The notes under the pieces were generated by a model. The model saw only the letters and a list, made by a program, of their open reading frames with translations, did not search any database and had not been told where the DNA came from. Below, one piece after another: positions 35,108-45,162 of a stretch of DNA of 64,000 nucleotides. A program made the position numbers and the translations under genes. Where the stretch lies: contig CM060694.1 in NCBI GenBank assembly GCA_030686995.1, positions 88,960,762 through 89,024,761 on the forward strand. Direction: 5' to 3'. The DNA comes from Artemisia argyi. Lineage: Eukaryota > Streptophyta > Magnoliopsida > Asterales > Asteraceae. Within the stretch, counting starts at the first letter, position 1. Every line of letters begins with the position of its first letter.

Positions 35108-35933
35108 GTGGTATCAGAGCGCATGTTCTGATTCCTGGAAGGAACCAATCGAAAACCTACCTGATATCAGACAAAACGAAACAAACCCTATCCGAGAACC
35201 AAGTCACACCGAGAGCAGTTATACTTCGTGGGACAGAAATAAGAGGAAGATATCTCCAGAGGCCAAAAGAATGTTGAAAGAAAAGATGGAAGAAATTATC
35301 AGATTCAACACAAGGAAATTGAAGAACAAGAAAAGAGAAGTGGGAGAATCAAGTAAATCAAAGGATCGAAGGCCAAGATGCTTCATATGCCGAAAGCGTG
35401 GGCATGTTTGTAGAAAGTGTCCACAACGAAAACAAGTATTGATCCCCACCACTCCTATCGAAATAGTAAGCAATTTATCACCCCCCTCGATTTATGATTT
35501 GACTAGTAATGAACAACAAGGATTAGAAAAGGCTTTATATCAAGAAAGGGTTCATGTACTTACTGATTATATGATAGAAGGATCTGATAGGAATGGTTGG
35601 AATAATATTTGGTATATAAGTTCAGCCTATAAACATCACATGTCTCCCATGAAACACTTATTTAAGAGATTGCATAAAAGGTTTAAGGTAGAAGGCGTTG
35701 AGGAAGATGAGAAAAAATTCATCTTCTCATATGGTGTAGGAGAAGCGATTGTAGGCACTAAGAATGGGGATTTGTTGATATCTAATGTTCTATATACTCC
35801 AGAAATTACATTGAATGTTTTAAGTTTAGAACAATTGCAAGATCAAGGCTTTATCATAGATTATGGGACAGATACTTGTGAAATTAGATATATGTTTGAT
35901 AGTTGGGAAAGTAATGCAAGTGGTGATATTTAA
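35043..35933 (+). CDS. Gag/protease-like CCHC protein, copy 1 (296 aa)
   Basis: The ATG has a good context (ACCATGA) and lies inside LTR1; the frame runs through the primer binding site (residues 23-27, WYQSA). Residues 60-130 are basic with a CCHC zinc knuckle at 113-126 (CFICRKRGHVCRKC). Residues 189-281 follow the copia protease pattern (WYISSAYKHHM, then NVLYTPEITLNVLSLEQL, GF.IDY). The catalytic DSG is replaced by SSA, so proteolysis is unlikely. It probably binds RNA through the knuckle. A TAA ends it and the next codon is the ATG of the ARID ORF in the same frame. Confidence 0.8.
   Translation: MNPKHKSNKDWFHKAPVTPNQQWYQSACSDSWKEPIENLPDIRQNETNPIREPSHTESSYTSWDRNKRKISPEAKRMLKEKMEEIIRFNTRKLKNKKREVGESSKSKDRRPRCFICRKRGHVCRKCPQRKQVLIPTTPIEIVSNLSPPSIYDLTSNEQQGLEKALYQERVHVLTDYMIEGSDRNGWNNIWYISSAYKHHMSPMKHLFKRLHKRFKVEGVEEDEKKFIFSYGVGEAIVGTKNGDLLISNVLYTPEITLNVLSLEQLQDQGFIIDYGTDTCEIRYMFDSWESNASGDI
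35109..35120 (+). promoter_or_regulatory. Primer binding site, copy 1
   Basis: TGGTATCAGAGC one base after LTR1. Unusually it is part of an open reading frame. Confidence 0.9.
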
Positions 35934-36743
35934 ATGAAAGATCAAGATGACAAGGAAATAATTGCACAACACAATAGTTTCTTAGAAGATTATTTCAAGT
36001 CGTTAAGTATGGAAGAAGAGTGTTCTTTAATAAAAGGTTTAGAAGTGGATAAGAATGAAGAACATGACTACTTGGATCAAGATTATATGAGTCTTAATGG
36101 AACATTATATGCAATGAAGGTTAATAGCTTTCCTAGACTCGTTTCTTTCTTGAATTTGATTAAAATAGATAGATTGGTGTATACAAACTGGGAAATATTG
36201 AGCAAAAGGTTTATTGAGATGCTGGAATGGTTTTACATGGGTTTTATGAGACAAAGCATACTAGGAAAATTGCCACCCACTATTGGGATGACAAAAGTAG
36301 ACTTGCTTGGATTGTACAAGATTGTAGATGAGATGGGAGGTTACATGAATGTTACCTTCAACAACAAATGGGATATGGTTGCTAAGATATTAGGATTAAC
36401 AAGTGAAGAAAGAGATTCAGTCAAAGAATGTTACAAAGAGTACATAAGTTTGGTGAAGATATACTATGAGGAAGCACTAAGAACAAAGCAAGGAAAGGCA
36501 GAAAGTGATGAAGATGGCAAAGATGTTGCAGATACCTTACCACAGCCTGAGGCAGAAAGTGATGAAGATGGCAAAGATGTTGCAGATACCTTACCACAGC
36601 CTGATGCAGAAGATATGGAAGAAGACATAGCCGAATCACCCAAGAAAAAGTTCAAGACTGAAATGGAAGAAAGTGAAGGAGCGTACAAGACAGCAATTTC
36701 AGAAGAAAGTAGTGAAAGTGATGACTTTATTGTCATTGTTTGA
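35934..36743 (+). CDS. ARID-domain protein, copy 1 (269 aa)
   Basis: ARID (AT-rich interaction) domain at about residues 93-182: FIEMLEWFYMGF, PPTIGMTKVDLLGLYKIVDEMGG, WDMVAKILGL and YKEYISLVKIYYE fit the helical ARID pattern with the conserved Leu-Tyr, Gly-Gly and Trp. ARID domains bind DNA, often in chromatin complexes. The N-terminal 90 residues are acidic and unrecognised. The C-terminus has two 18-residue acidic repeats, then a basic KKKFK and a Ser/Glu tail. It starts immediately after the stop of the CCHC ORF in the same frame, so a readthrough fusion is possible. The domain may have been taken from a host gene; that is inference. Confidence 0.82.
   Translation: MKDQDDKEIIAQHNSFLEDYFKSLSMEEECSLIKGLEVDKNEEHDYLDQDYMSLNGTLYAMKVNSFPRLVSFLNLIKIDRLVYTNWEILSKRFIEMLEWFYMGFMRQSILGKLPPTIGMTKVDLLGLYKIVDEMGGYMNVTFNNKWDMVAKILGLTSEERDSVKECYKEYISLVKIYYEEALRTKQGKAESDEDGKDVADTLPQPEAESDEDGKDVADTLPQPDAEDMEEDIAESPKKKFKTEMEESEGAYKTAISEESSESDDFIVIV
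36498..36605 (+). repeat. 54-bp coding repeat, two copies
   Basis: Each unit encodes 18 residues beginning AESDEDGKD and ending LPQP(E/D). The other internal region has three copies. Confidence 0.93.
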
Positions 36744-36789
36744 AGAAAAGCACCATTCAGCAGCAAGAAGGAACAACAACTAAGTAATT

Positions 36790-36799
36790 AGGGAGGAAA
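36790..36799 (+). promoter_or_regulatory. Polypurine tract, internal region 1
   Basis: AGGGAGGAAA directly before TGTAGAAC of LTR2. Confidence 0.8.
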
Positions 36800-37185
36800 T
36801 GTAGAACAATTAATTACTGTATGTTGTTAGTATTATGTTTATTGTATTGTATTTAGTATTTGGGTCGAATGGGTTGGATTGGGTTAAACCCAATGCCAAA
36901 CGTCCCTTTAAGACAGTTAGGAAACAAATGACAGTTATATCGGTTGGGATGAAACGTTGCATCCTTGGTGATAAGTCACAACGTTTCATAACTTATATAT
37001 ATCCCTAAACCGTAGGATTTGTAATCATTTTTTAACCTTTATATAGTTTATATATTTCAAGTCTTTGTATTATCTATTTTACATATATTATCTGCACACC
37101 ACATTCACATTCGAACCACCATGAATCCAAAACACAAGTCGAACAAAGATTGGTTCCACAAAGCACCTGTGACACCGAACCAACA
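36800..37185 (+). repeat. ARID element LTR2, 386 bp
   Basis: One base shorter than LTR1 and LTR3 (CATCCTTGG versus CATCCTTTGG), plus the substitution GTAATCAT in place of GTAATCGT. Confidence 0.93.
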
Positions 37186-38011
37186 GTGGTATCAGAGCGC
37201 ATGTTCTGATTCCTGGAAGGAACCAATCGAAAACCTACCTGATATCAGACAAAACGAAACAAACCCTATCCGAGAACCAAGTCACACCGAGAGCAGTTAT
37301 ACTTCGTGGGACAGAAATAAGAGGAAGATATCTCCAGAGGCCAAAAGAATGTTGAAAGAAAAGATGGAAGAAATTATCAGATTCAACACAAGGAAATTGA
37401 AGAACAAGAAAAGAGAAGTGGGAGAATCAAGTAAATCAAAGGATCGAAGGCCAAGATGCTTCATATGCCGAAAGCGTGGGCATGTTTGTAGAAAGTGTCC
37501 ACAACGAAAACAAGTATTGATCCCCACCACTCCTATCGAAATAGTAAGCAATTTATCACCCCCCTCGATTTATGATTTGACTAGTAATGAACAACAAGGA
37601 TTAGAAAAGGCTTTATATCAAGAAAGGGTTCATGTACTTACTGATTATATGATAGAAGGATCTGATAGGAATGGTTGGAATAATATTTGGTATATAAGTT
37701 CAGCCTATAAACATCACATGTCTCCCATGAAACACTTATTTAAGAGATTGCATAAAAGGTTTAAGGTAGAAGGCGTTGAGGAAGATGAGAAAAAATTCAT
37801 CTTCTCATATGGTGTAGGAGAAGCGATTGTAGGCACTAAGAATGGGGATTTGTTGATATCTAATGTTCTATATACTCCAGAAATTACATTGAATGTTTTA
37901 AGTTTAGAACAATTGCAAGATCAAGGCTTTATCATAGATTATGGGACAGATACTTGTGAAATTAGATATATGTTTGATAGTTGGGAAAGTAATGCAAGTG
38001 GTGATATTTAA
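37121..38011 (+). CDS. Gag/protease-like CCHC protein, copy 2 (296 aa)
   Basis: Identical in translation to the copy at 35043. It starts in LTR2 and reads through the second primer site (37187-37198), ending in TAA directly followed by the ATG of the second ARID ORF. Confidence 0.8.
   Translation: MNPKHKSNKDWFHKAPVTPNQQWYQSACSDSWKEPIENLPDIRQNETNPIREPSHTESSYTSWDRNKRKISPEAKRMLKEKMEEIIRFNTRKLKNKKREVGESSKSKDRRPRCFICRKRGHVCRKCPQRKQVLIPTTPIEIVSNLSPPSIYDLTSNEQQGLEKALYQERVHVLTDYMIEGSDRNGWNNIWYISSAYKHHMSPMKHLFKRLHKRFKVEGVEEDEKKFIFSYGVGEAIVGTKNGDLLISNVLYTPEITLNVLSLEQLQDQGFIIDYGTDTCEIRYMFDSWESNASGDI
37187..37198 (+). promoter_or_regulatory. Primer binding site, copy 2
   Basis: TGGTATCAGAGC one base after LTR2, again inside an open frame. 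Confidence 0.9.
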
Positions 38012-38875
38012 ATGAAAGATCAAGATGACAAGGAAATAATTGCACAACACAATAGTTTCTTAGAAGATTATTTCAAGTCGTTAAGTATGGAAGAAGAGTG
38101 TTCTTTAATAAAAGGTTTAGAAGTGGATAAGAATGAAGAACATGACTACTTGGATCAGGATTATATGAGTCTTAATGGAACATTATATGCAATGAAGGTT
38201 AATAGCTTTCCTAGACTCGTTTCTTTCTTGAATTTGATTAAAATAGATAGATTGGTGTATACAAACTGGGAAATATTGAGCAAAAGGTTTATTGAGATGC
38301 TGGAATGGTTTTACATGGGTTTTATGAGACAAAGCATACTAGGAAAATTGCCACCCACTATTGGGATGACAAAAGTAGACTTGCTTGGATTGTACAAGAT
38401 TGTAGATGAGATGGGAGGTTACATGAATGTTACCTTCAACAACAAATGGGATATGGTTGCTAAGATATTAGGATTAACAAGTGAAGAAAGAGATTCAGTC
38501 AAAGAATGTTACAAAGAGTACATAAGTTTGGTGAAGATATACTATGAGGAAGCACTAAGAACAAAGCAAGGAAAGGCAGAAAGTGATGAAGATGGCAAAG
38601 ATGTTGCAGATACCTTACCACAGCCTGAGGCAGAAAGTGATGAAGATGGCAAAGATGTTGCAGATACCTTACCACAGCCTGAGGCAGAAAGTGATGAAGA
38701 TGGCAAAGATGTTGCAGATACCTTACCACAGCCTGATGCAGAAGATATGGAAGAAGACATAGTCGAATCACCCAAGAAAAAGTTCAAGACTGAAATGGAA
38801 GAAAGTGAAGGAGCGTACAAGACAGCAATTTCAGAAGAAAGTAGTGAAAGTGATGACTTTATTGTCATTGTTTGA
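38012..38875 (+). CDS. ARID-domain protein, copy 2 (287 aa)
   Basis: Same as the copy at 35934 except for one extra 18-residue acidic repeat (three in all, 38576-38737) and Ala to Val in the tail (EDIVESP). The ARID region is unchanged. One silent difference was seen near 38158. Confidence 0.82.
   Translation: MKDQDDKEIIAQHNSFLEDYFKSLSMEEECSLIKGLEVDKNEEHDYLDQDYMSLNGTLYAMKVNSFPRLVSFLNLIKIDRLVYTNWEILSKRFIEMLEWFYMGFMRQSILGKLPPTIGMTKVDLLGLYKIVDEMGGYMNVTFNNKWDMVAKILGLTSEERDSVKECYKEYISLVKIYYEEALRTKQGKAESDEDGKDVADTLPQPEAESDEDGKDVADTLPQPEAESDEDGKDVADTLPQPDAEDMEEDIVESPKKKFKTEMEESEGAYKTAISEESSESDDFIVIV
38576..38737 (+). repeat. 54-bp coding repeat, three copies
   Basis: Three tandem units of the repeat that has two copies at 36498-36605. 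Confidence 0.93.
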
Positions 38876-38931
38876 AGAAAAGCACCATTCAGCAGCAAGA
38901 AGGAACAACAACTAAGTAATTAGGGAGGAAA

Positions 38932-39318
38932 TGTAGAACAATTAATTACTGTATGTTGTTAGTATTATGTTTATTGTATTGTATTTAGTATTTGGGTCGA
39001 ATGGGTTGGATTGGGTTAAACCCAATGCCAAACGTCCCTTTAAGACAGTTAGGAAACAAATGACAGTTATATCGGTTGGGATGAAACGTTGCATCCTTTG
39101 GTGATAAGTCACAACGTTTCATAACTTATATATATCCCTAAACCGTAGGATTTGTAATCGTTTTTTAACCTTTATATAGTTTATATATTTCAAGTCTTTG
39201 TATTATCTATTTTACATATATTATCTGCACACCACATTCACATTCGAACCACCATGAATCCAAAACACAAGTCGAACAAAGATTGGTTCCACAAAGCACC
39301 TGTGACACCGAACCAACA
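38932..39318 (+). repeat. ARID element LTR3, 387 bp
   Basis: Terminal LTR, followed by the GTATT duplication. Its ATG at 39254 opens a frame that leaves the LTR and stops within a few codons of flanking DNA, making a 25-codon ORF upstream of the phosphofructokinase gene. Confidence 0.92.
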
Positions 39319-39780
39319 GTATTTCTTGTAAGATATTCATGTATAAATATTTAATGCCATTAAAACAAGAAAAATTGACCCATCAACAAGAATTGTGAGG
39401 CATGTCACATGTGAGTCAGATAAGCCTAAAAACACAATACAACATGATATTTATCAGACCAAGCCCATATATTATTATGGCAAGCACGAATCATGCTGTT
39501 CACTTGTTTGTTCCTCCAAATATTTAAACTTATTATCCTCCAAATCTTTTGTGGTTATCTTAATTATTTGACCAAGACAACATTTGTGACATCAAATATA
39601 TGTTACCAAAATTCCCACATTCTCCATTAAACCTGTGTCCTCAGATATATATAGAAATGACCCACAAAATTATAGCTAAATATATCCATTAATTATTATC
39701 ATTTCCATTTGAGAACATCAAAAAAAATTTAAAACCCATCTTTTGAATCTTGTAAGAAAATTGTCATTTTGTTTTCTATT
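39319..39780 (+). promoter_or_regulatory. Upstream region of the phosphofructokinase gene
   Basis: AT-rich 0.46 kb between LTR3 and the start codon. ATATATATAG near 39644 is a TATA candidate 130 bp before the ATG. No other gene is visible. Confidence 0.5.
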
Positions 39781-42158
39781 ATGGAAGAACAAGGTATTTG
39801 TGGGACAGGCGCGTGTGGGATGAAGATTGAGAGAGGAGAACATGGTTATGTTCTTGAAGATGTTCCTCATTTGATTGATTATATTCCTAATCTCAATGTA
39901 TATCATTGTCTCTCATTTCATTGTGCTTTCTGTTTATATTAACGTTATGAGATAAATATTTTTGTTTAATATTTCATTTGAGGATGTTTTTATCTGTTAA
40001 AGATGTATTAGTAATACCATTAAGGGTGTTCGGGATAGCGTTTTCAAATAGATTGCAGCATTTTGAATCTTGGATGTTAAAATAAAAAATATATGTCCAA
40101 AACGATTCTTTTCATTAAGTTTTTGTTATGCATGTCATTTACGTAATAGATTATGATCAATGTACAGGGTTTTGATCAAAGTATGTTTAATGTATTCAAT
40201 GACAAACATAATGTAGCAAATTGATTATGATTGGTGTTATTTGAAAGTAGAAATTTAAGGCTGATATAATCTAACGTGTTAAGTGTTTTCTACAGACGCA
40301 TCCAAATCCAATGAGATTTAATCCTGCATATTCCGTTGTGAAGTAAGTACATTTGCACGCTCATATGGTTCAAGCTGCTATATACACTTTTCGACATGAT
40401 TATAATCTTTAACAACCACATGTCCTGCTGAATTTCAGGCAGTATTTTGTCGATTCTGATGATACTGTGCCAGAAAAGGTAAGTCGCTGTATGAAAACAC
40501 ATTTGCAATTAATTCCAACAGTAAGAGTTTGTGAATGCCTTCTTGTAGGTTGTTGTCCACAAGAACAGTCCAAGAGGAGTACATTTCCGACGGGCTGGCC
40601 CACGCCAACAGGTATACTTTTAACTTGTAGAAGTTGTTTTCTAATCTCGATTTTGAGATAAATCGTTTTTGCTAACAGATAACCTTTAACGTTGCAGGTT
40701 TACTTTTCACCAGATGAGGTGCATGCCTGTATTGTAACATGTGGTGGTTTGTGCCCTGGATTAAATACCGTGATTAGAGAAATTGTATGTGCCCTTTATC
40801 ACATGTATGGTGTCACCAGAGTTCTTGGAATTGATGTAAGTTACCGCTTCAAAATCTTACAAACACATTTTTTAGAAGCATTTTTTATGAATGTAATGTT
40901 GGATAATCTTTAATTTGGAACTTTTTAAATTTCCATTATTGTTTTAGGGAGGTTACAGAGGTTTCTATTCAAAAAATACGGTAACTTTGACACCAAAAGT
41001 GGTGAATGATATCCATAAACGTGGTGGAACAGTTCTTGGTTCTTCTAGAGGGGGCCATGACAAGTCAAAGATCGTTGACAGCATTCAAGACCGTGGTATC
41101 AATCAGGTGTTTAATGCTCAAAATATTGCACAACCTGATTAATATTATACTAATATTAGTTATTGATTTATATTATTGTTTCAGGTTTATATAATTGGAG
41201 GTGATGGAACTCAAAAAGGTGCAGCCGTGATATTTGAAGTATGTTGCATTATAACTTATTGTGGTCAATTTTTTTTGACATGCTTATATAGGCCATATAG
41301 TGAATTACTTTGGTGTCCTTGTACTTACTTAGGGGTGTCGTTGAGAGGGCCATCATGTGGGGGCTTGTTAGCCAGACCGTTAGAAAATCTGCAAAGTTGA
41401 GCAAAATTAACCTGGCTCGTTTCAGAATCCAAACTGAAGTTGAGCCTCGTATACCTCAGGCTTGAGAGGGGTTTGGTTGACCTACAAGCACTTTTTTGTC
41501 TTTTTCTCAAAAACACTTAACATGTTAAATATAGTTACACAACATATGTTATTACAATGATAGTCTAATCCTTTGAATAAAATTAGCTCTGAGGTTATAT
41601 GCAGTTTAAGAGAGTTTGGGTGGACTTTCATCCCCATTTGACTTGTTTCGTTTTCCTTAACTTTGCTGAGTTTTCCAACTTAGATAACATAAAACACAAC
41701 CCAAATCGAACTTGCCACCTCTACTTAATGGCATGGTATTCTCATTCCAGTTTTCATTCTACATGTGCAGGAAATCAAACGACGGGGCATCAAAGCTGTT
41801 GTGGCTGGGATTCCAAAGACAATTGACAATGACATTGCGGTATTTTCACTCTTAATTTCTGGCTTTTGTTGTTTATTGGTTTTAGTAGCACTAGCATCTT
41901 TGACTTACATATCTATAAAACAATTCTTGTTTTCAGGTCATTGACAAGTCCTTTGGTTTCGATACTGCTGTTGAAGAGGCTCAACGTGCGATTAATGCTG
42001 CACATGTTGAGGCAGAAAGTGCAGAAAATGGCATAGGGGTAGTCAAGTTAATGGGGCGCTATAGTGGTAAGCTTCACCTCCAGTATATGTGGAAAGTCTA
42101 TTGTTTCAACCCATACCATGTTAGCCCATACAGAGATTTTTACCATTTTGAACCGAAA

Positions 42159-42189
<31 letters not shown>

Positions 42190-43896
42190 ACTATTTACTG
42201 GCAGCCTTTCTAAGTCTTATATTTTGTTTCAGGGTTCATTGCAATGTACGCAACTCTTGCAAGCCGTGATGTCGATTTATGTTTGATACCAGAATCACCT
42301 TTCTTTCTGGAAGGTGAAGGTGGTCTTTTTGAATATGTAGAGAAACGACTCAAGGAAAACGGACACATGGTTATTGTTGTAGCTGAAGGAGCCGGTCAAG
42401 AGCTAGTTGCACAAAGCAATTCAGCAACTGCACAAGATGCTTCGGGGAACAAACTACTTAAAGATGTCGGGATGTGGCTTTCTGATAGTATTAAGGTATT
42501 AATTATGTTTAATCTTGATGTTACGTTTACTGATTTTCATTTCAGTTTCGGTTGTTGTAATTGGATTTAAACTTAAGAGTATTGTTGTACTGCAGGCTCA
42601 CTTTGCAAAAACGAAATCCATGCACATTACTCTTAAATACATTGGTGAGTGTTACTATTTATCATAAATTCAACTATGGAGAAAATCAAGATCTTTTTGA
42701 GCCATACACTATTGACTGTATAATGGTTTTGTTCGTGCCAAAATATGATGCATTTATTGATGTATATGCCCCTACTAAACATAAACTTAAAAAACTTTAG
42801 TAATCATAAACTGATCAATAGATGTTCCATTTGACTGAAAGGAACAACCTTTGAGCAAAAGAGATTAAAAAAAGGAAGTTAGAAATGTATAATTGGGATA
42901 TTAACTGTTTTCATAATACACTAAAATACTAACTTATGTTACTCTATAATACATAAGTTACACCATCAGATCAATAGTTGGATGGTAGAAAAACATCTAT
43001 TTGTCCTTTTTAGTAAAATCATTTTTCGTCACTCGATTCATGTTCAGATCACTTTTTGCTCGATTGCCAATTTCCTGTCCAAGAACTAATATTTCCTACA
43101 AATTTCCCTAGTAGTGGCAAGTAGGATAACAGGTCAAAACAGTATTTTCATTCCAAAAACGGGTCGGCTCAACCCACAAACACGTTTTGTCCATTTTTCT
43201 AAATTTGAACAAATAATGAATGTGTTAATTATGATAACAACTTTGGCATACTGTTTCTATAACTTGTAACAATAAAAATATCTTTTTAGTGAAATATGAC
43301 CCGTTTGGTCTTACGTCAATGAACATTGACTTTACCCTATTTTTATAACTGAAAGCTGGTCGATGATGCAGATCCTACTTACATGATCCGTGCAGTTCCA
43401 AGTAATGCATCTGACAATATCTACTGTACTCTCCTTGCTCAAAGCTGTGTTCATGGAGCGATGGCAGGGTTTACGGGCTTCATTAGTGGGCTTGTGCATG
43501 GTCGACAAACTTATATTCCATTTAGTGTAAGTTAATCCTCTATCTCAACTATGATTATTTTATTTTAAATCAAAGGATCATAACAAAAGGTGCTGAGTTG
43601 TTGTATTCATAAACTTGTTTTAATGCTCTAATTCTTCCAGCAATATATCTTAATTTTTGTAGTTGGTTGCTATTTTTTGTTAAGCTAAATTGCAAGTCTG
43701 ATGTCTTGATATGCAGCGTATAGTGGATCACCAAAACAAGGTCATAATTACAGATAGAATGTGGGCAAGGTTACTTTCATCCACGAATCAGCCTAGCTTT
43801 TTGAAACCATGTGAGTTGATTGAATTTCAGAAAGTGGAACTACCATCAACTCAGTTGTTAGAAGGGGAAAGCAGCAGCAGTTCAGGTAAAAATTGA
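39781..43896 (+). CDS. PFK3-like: ATP-dependent 6-phosphofructokinase (PFK3-like), 13 exons, 487 aa
   Basis: Phosphorylates fructose 6-phosphate to fructose 1,6-bisphosphate in glycolysis. Exons: 39781-39897, 40296-40342, 40439-40478, 40549-40611, 40698-40835, 40948-41106, 41185-41238, 41771-41839, 41937-42066, 42233-42495, 42596-42644, 43372-43526, 43717-43896. All introns are GT-AG and all phases join. Motifs: [10 protein letters not shown] near the N-terminus, [10 protein letters not shown] (exon 5), [11 protein letters not shown] (exon 7), GIPKTIDND with the catalytic Asp (exon 8), [12 protein letters not shown] (exons 9-10), [17 protein letters not shown] (last exon). No transit peptide is evident, which suggests a cytosolic form. 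Intron 9 has a run of 25 C; introns 7 and 11 carry repeat remnants. AATAAA follows at 44064. An LTR in the same orientation ends 463 bp upstream. Confidence 0.95.
42159..42183 (+). repeat. C25 homopolymer in PFK intron 9
   Basis: Twenty-five consecutive C between donor 42067 and acceptor 42232. It is prone to slippage and could form i-motif or G-quadruplex structures. Confidence 0.9.
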
Positions 43897-44063
43897 GAAA
43901 AACAAAAGATTTTGACATGCTCGATCGAGTGCCTTGTGTATCTGATTGACCATCTCAACGGTTCGGTCAATGTAGGAACCAGTTTTGAATTCACCAGTCT
44001 GTTCAAATGCTTAGGCTGCAGCTAATGACTGGTATAACTTTTGATGGATAAGTTGCTCTATTC

Positions 44064-44069
44064 AATAAA
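44064..44069 (+). terminator. Poly(A) signal of the phosphofructokinase gene
   Basis: AATAAA 168 bases after the stop codon, followed by a T-rich stretch. Confidence 0.55.
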
Positions 44070-45162
44070 ATTTTAGGCTTTAGTAGTTTATTGCCCATTG
44101 TACTATTGTTCTTGGCGTTTTTTTATTGTATATTTTAATTACGCTACTTGTACACTCATCATGTTCTTGTGTATGATATTGGAGGGAATTTTTAAAATGT
44201 TACTGCTTGTTGAATATGAAACTCATAGTAATTGTTCTGAACTTTTTAGGCTTCTGTTGCTATTTTTACAAAATAAGCAACACGGTTTGTAGTTCCACGG
44301 CTAATCTTTGCAAATTACCAACGGAATGTATGATTCATTAGCCGTTTCCATGAATTAATAATACTTAGGGCATGCCTAAAGTTTGGACCTTAGTATATCA
44401 GAGGCTCAATTTTCCAAGTTTTGAATTTGGACCATATGCTCAAGAACCACGAGTCCATACAATCTCTAAACTCTCAGCAAGAGCAATGTCCCCTTTAGTC
44501 AACCATTTTGTGCAATGTCCACTTTTGGCTAAAGCTCTAATGCCTTTGGGCAACCAATACTATCATTTTCCATTGTCTCCAAGTTTTTTTGGGTAAAGAT
44601 TGTCTGCAAGTTTGTTACAACTTAATATGTCTGCTTGAGCTTTACACTAATCATTTACTCGGCTACCCAAAGTCATGAAGCAATGAAAGAATGTAAAATC
44701 ATACCATATGAAATGCAAGGTTTTGACATATAAAAAATTCAATATAATTTTGTAAAATGCACTAGGCCTAATGACTTTGGACAACTGAGTGATATACTCG
44801 ATATAACAAGACGTGATCTTTGTCCGCTTTTACATCAATCCTGGGTCAACCAAAGTCATGGAGCAATGAAAGAAAGTAAAATCATACATATTAAAAGAAA
44901 GGTTTTGACATTTTAAATTCAACTAACTTGCAAATGGTATTCAATAAAAACAATACACTTGGCTGCAACAACGCCAAGAGGATTTTAGTCATTACATCAC
45001 TACGACTTCGTCAACTGCAATATAGTATTTCAAGGTCACATGAATCATACCACACGATAGAGTACAAGACTATACATGAAAGAAACCGTTATTTTTACAA
45101 CTCATCAAGATTCTCTTTGCAAGTAATGGAGCAGACTGATTTAGGGAACCAAACTCAACTCA
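44070..45162. other. Convergent intergenic region with a diverged repeat
   Basis: Lies between the tails of the phosphofructokinase and Aurora genes. Two related blocks (44668-44740 and 44851-44920, offset 183 bp) share AAAGTCATG(A/G)AGCAATGAAAGAA and AGGTTTTGACAT. The stretch 44370-44600 is open on the plus strand for 75 codons but matches nothing that I know. Confidence 0.5.

Larger units (their letters stand above)
34721..39318 (+). mobile_element. Tandem ARID-carrying LTR retroelement (3 LTRs, 2 internal regions)
   Basis: Order LTR1, internal 1, LTR2, internal 2, LTR3, flanked by GTATT at 34716-34720 and 39319-39323. Each internal region has an initiator Met-tRNA primer site at its start and a GGGAGGAAA polypurine tract at its end. 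It carries two collinear ORFs (CCHC/protease-like and ARID) but no integrase, reverse transcriptase or RNase H. It must depend on another element for movement. LTR1 and LTR3 differ at one base that I could find, and the two internal copies by a 54-bp repeat unit and a few bases, so everything here is young. Confidence 0.92.

Noticed and set aside
35109..35120. tRNA-like sequences (TGGTATCAGAGC) considered as tRNA genes
   Set aside because: These are only primer binding sites; no cloverleaf or A/B boxes surround them, and no tRNA or rRNA gene was found anywhere in the window.
36421..36766. Antisense Ser- and His/Leu-rich frames over the ARID ORF (and 38499-38898)
   Set aside because: Shadows of the 54-bp coding repeat on the opposite strand.
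44372..44596. 75-codon plus-strand frame between PFK and Aurora
   Set aside because: No recognised similarity, no intron signals; possibly a remnant, but I cannot support a call.
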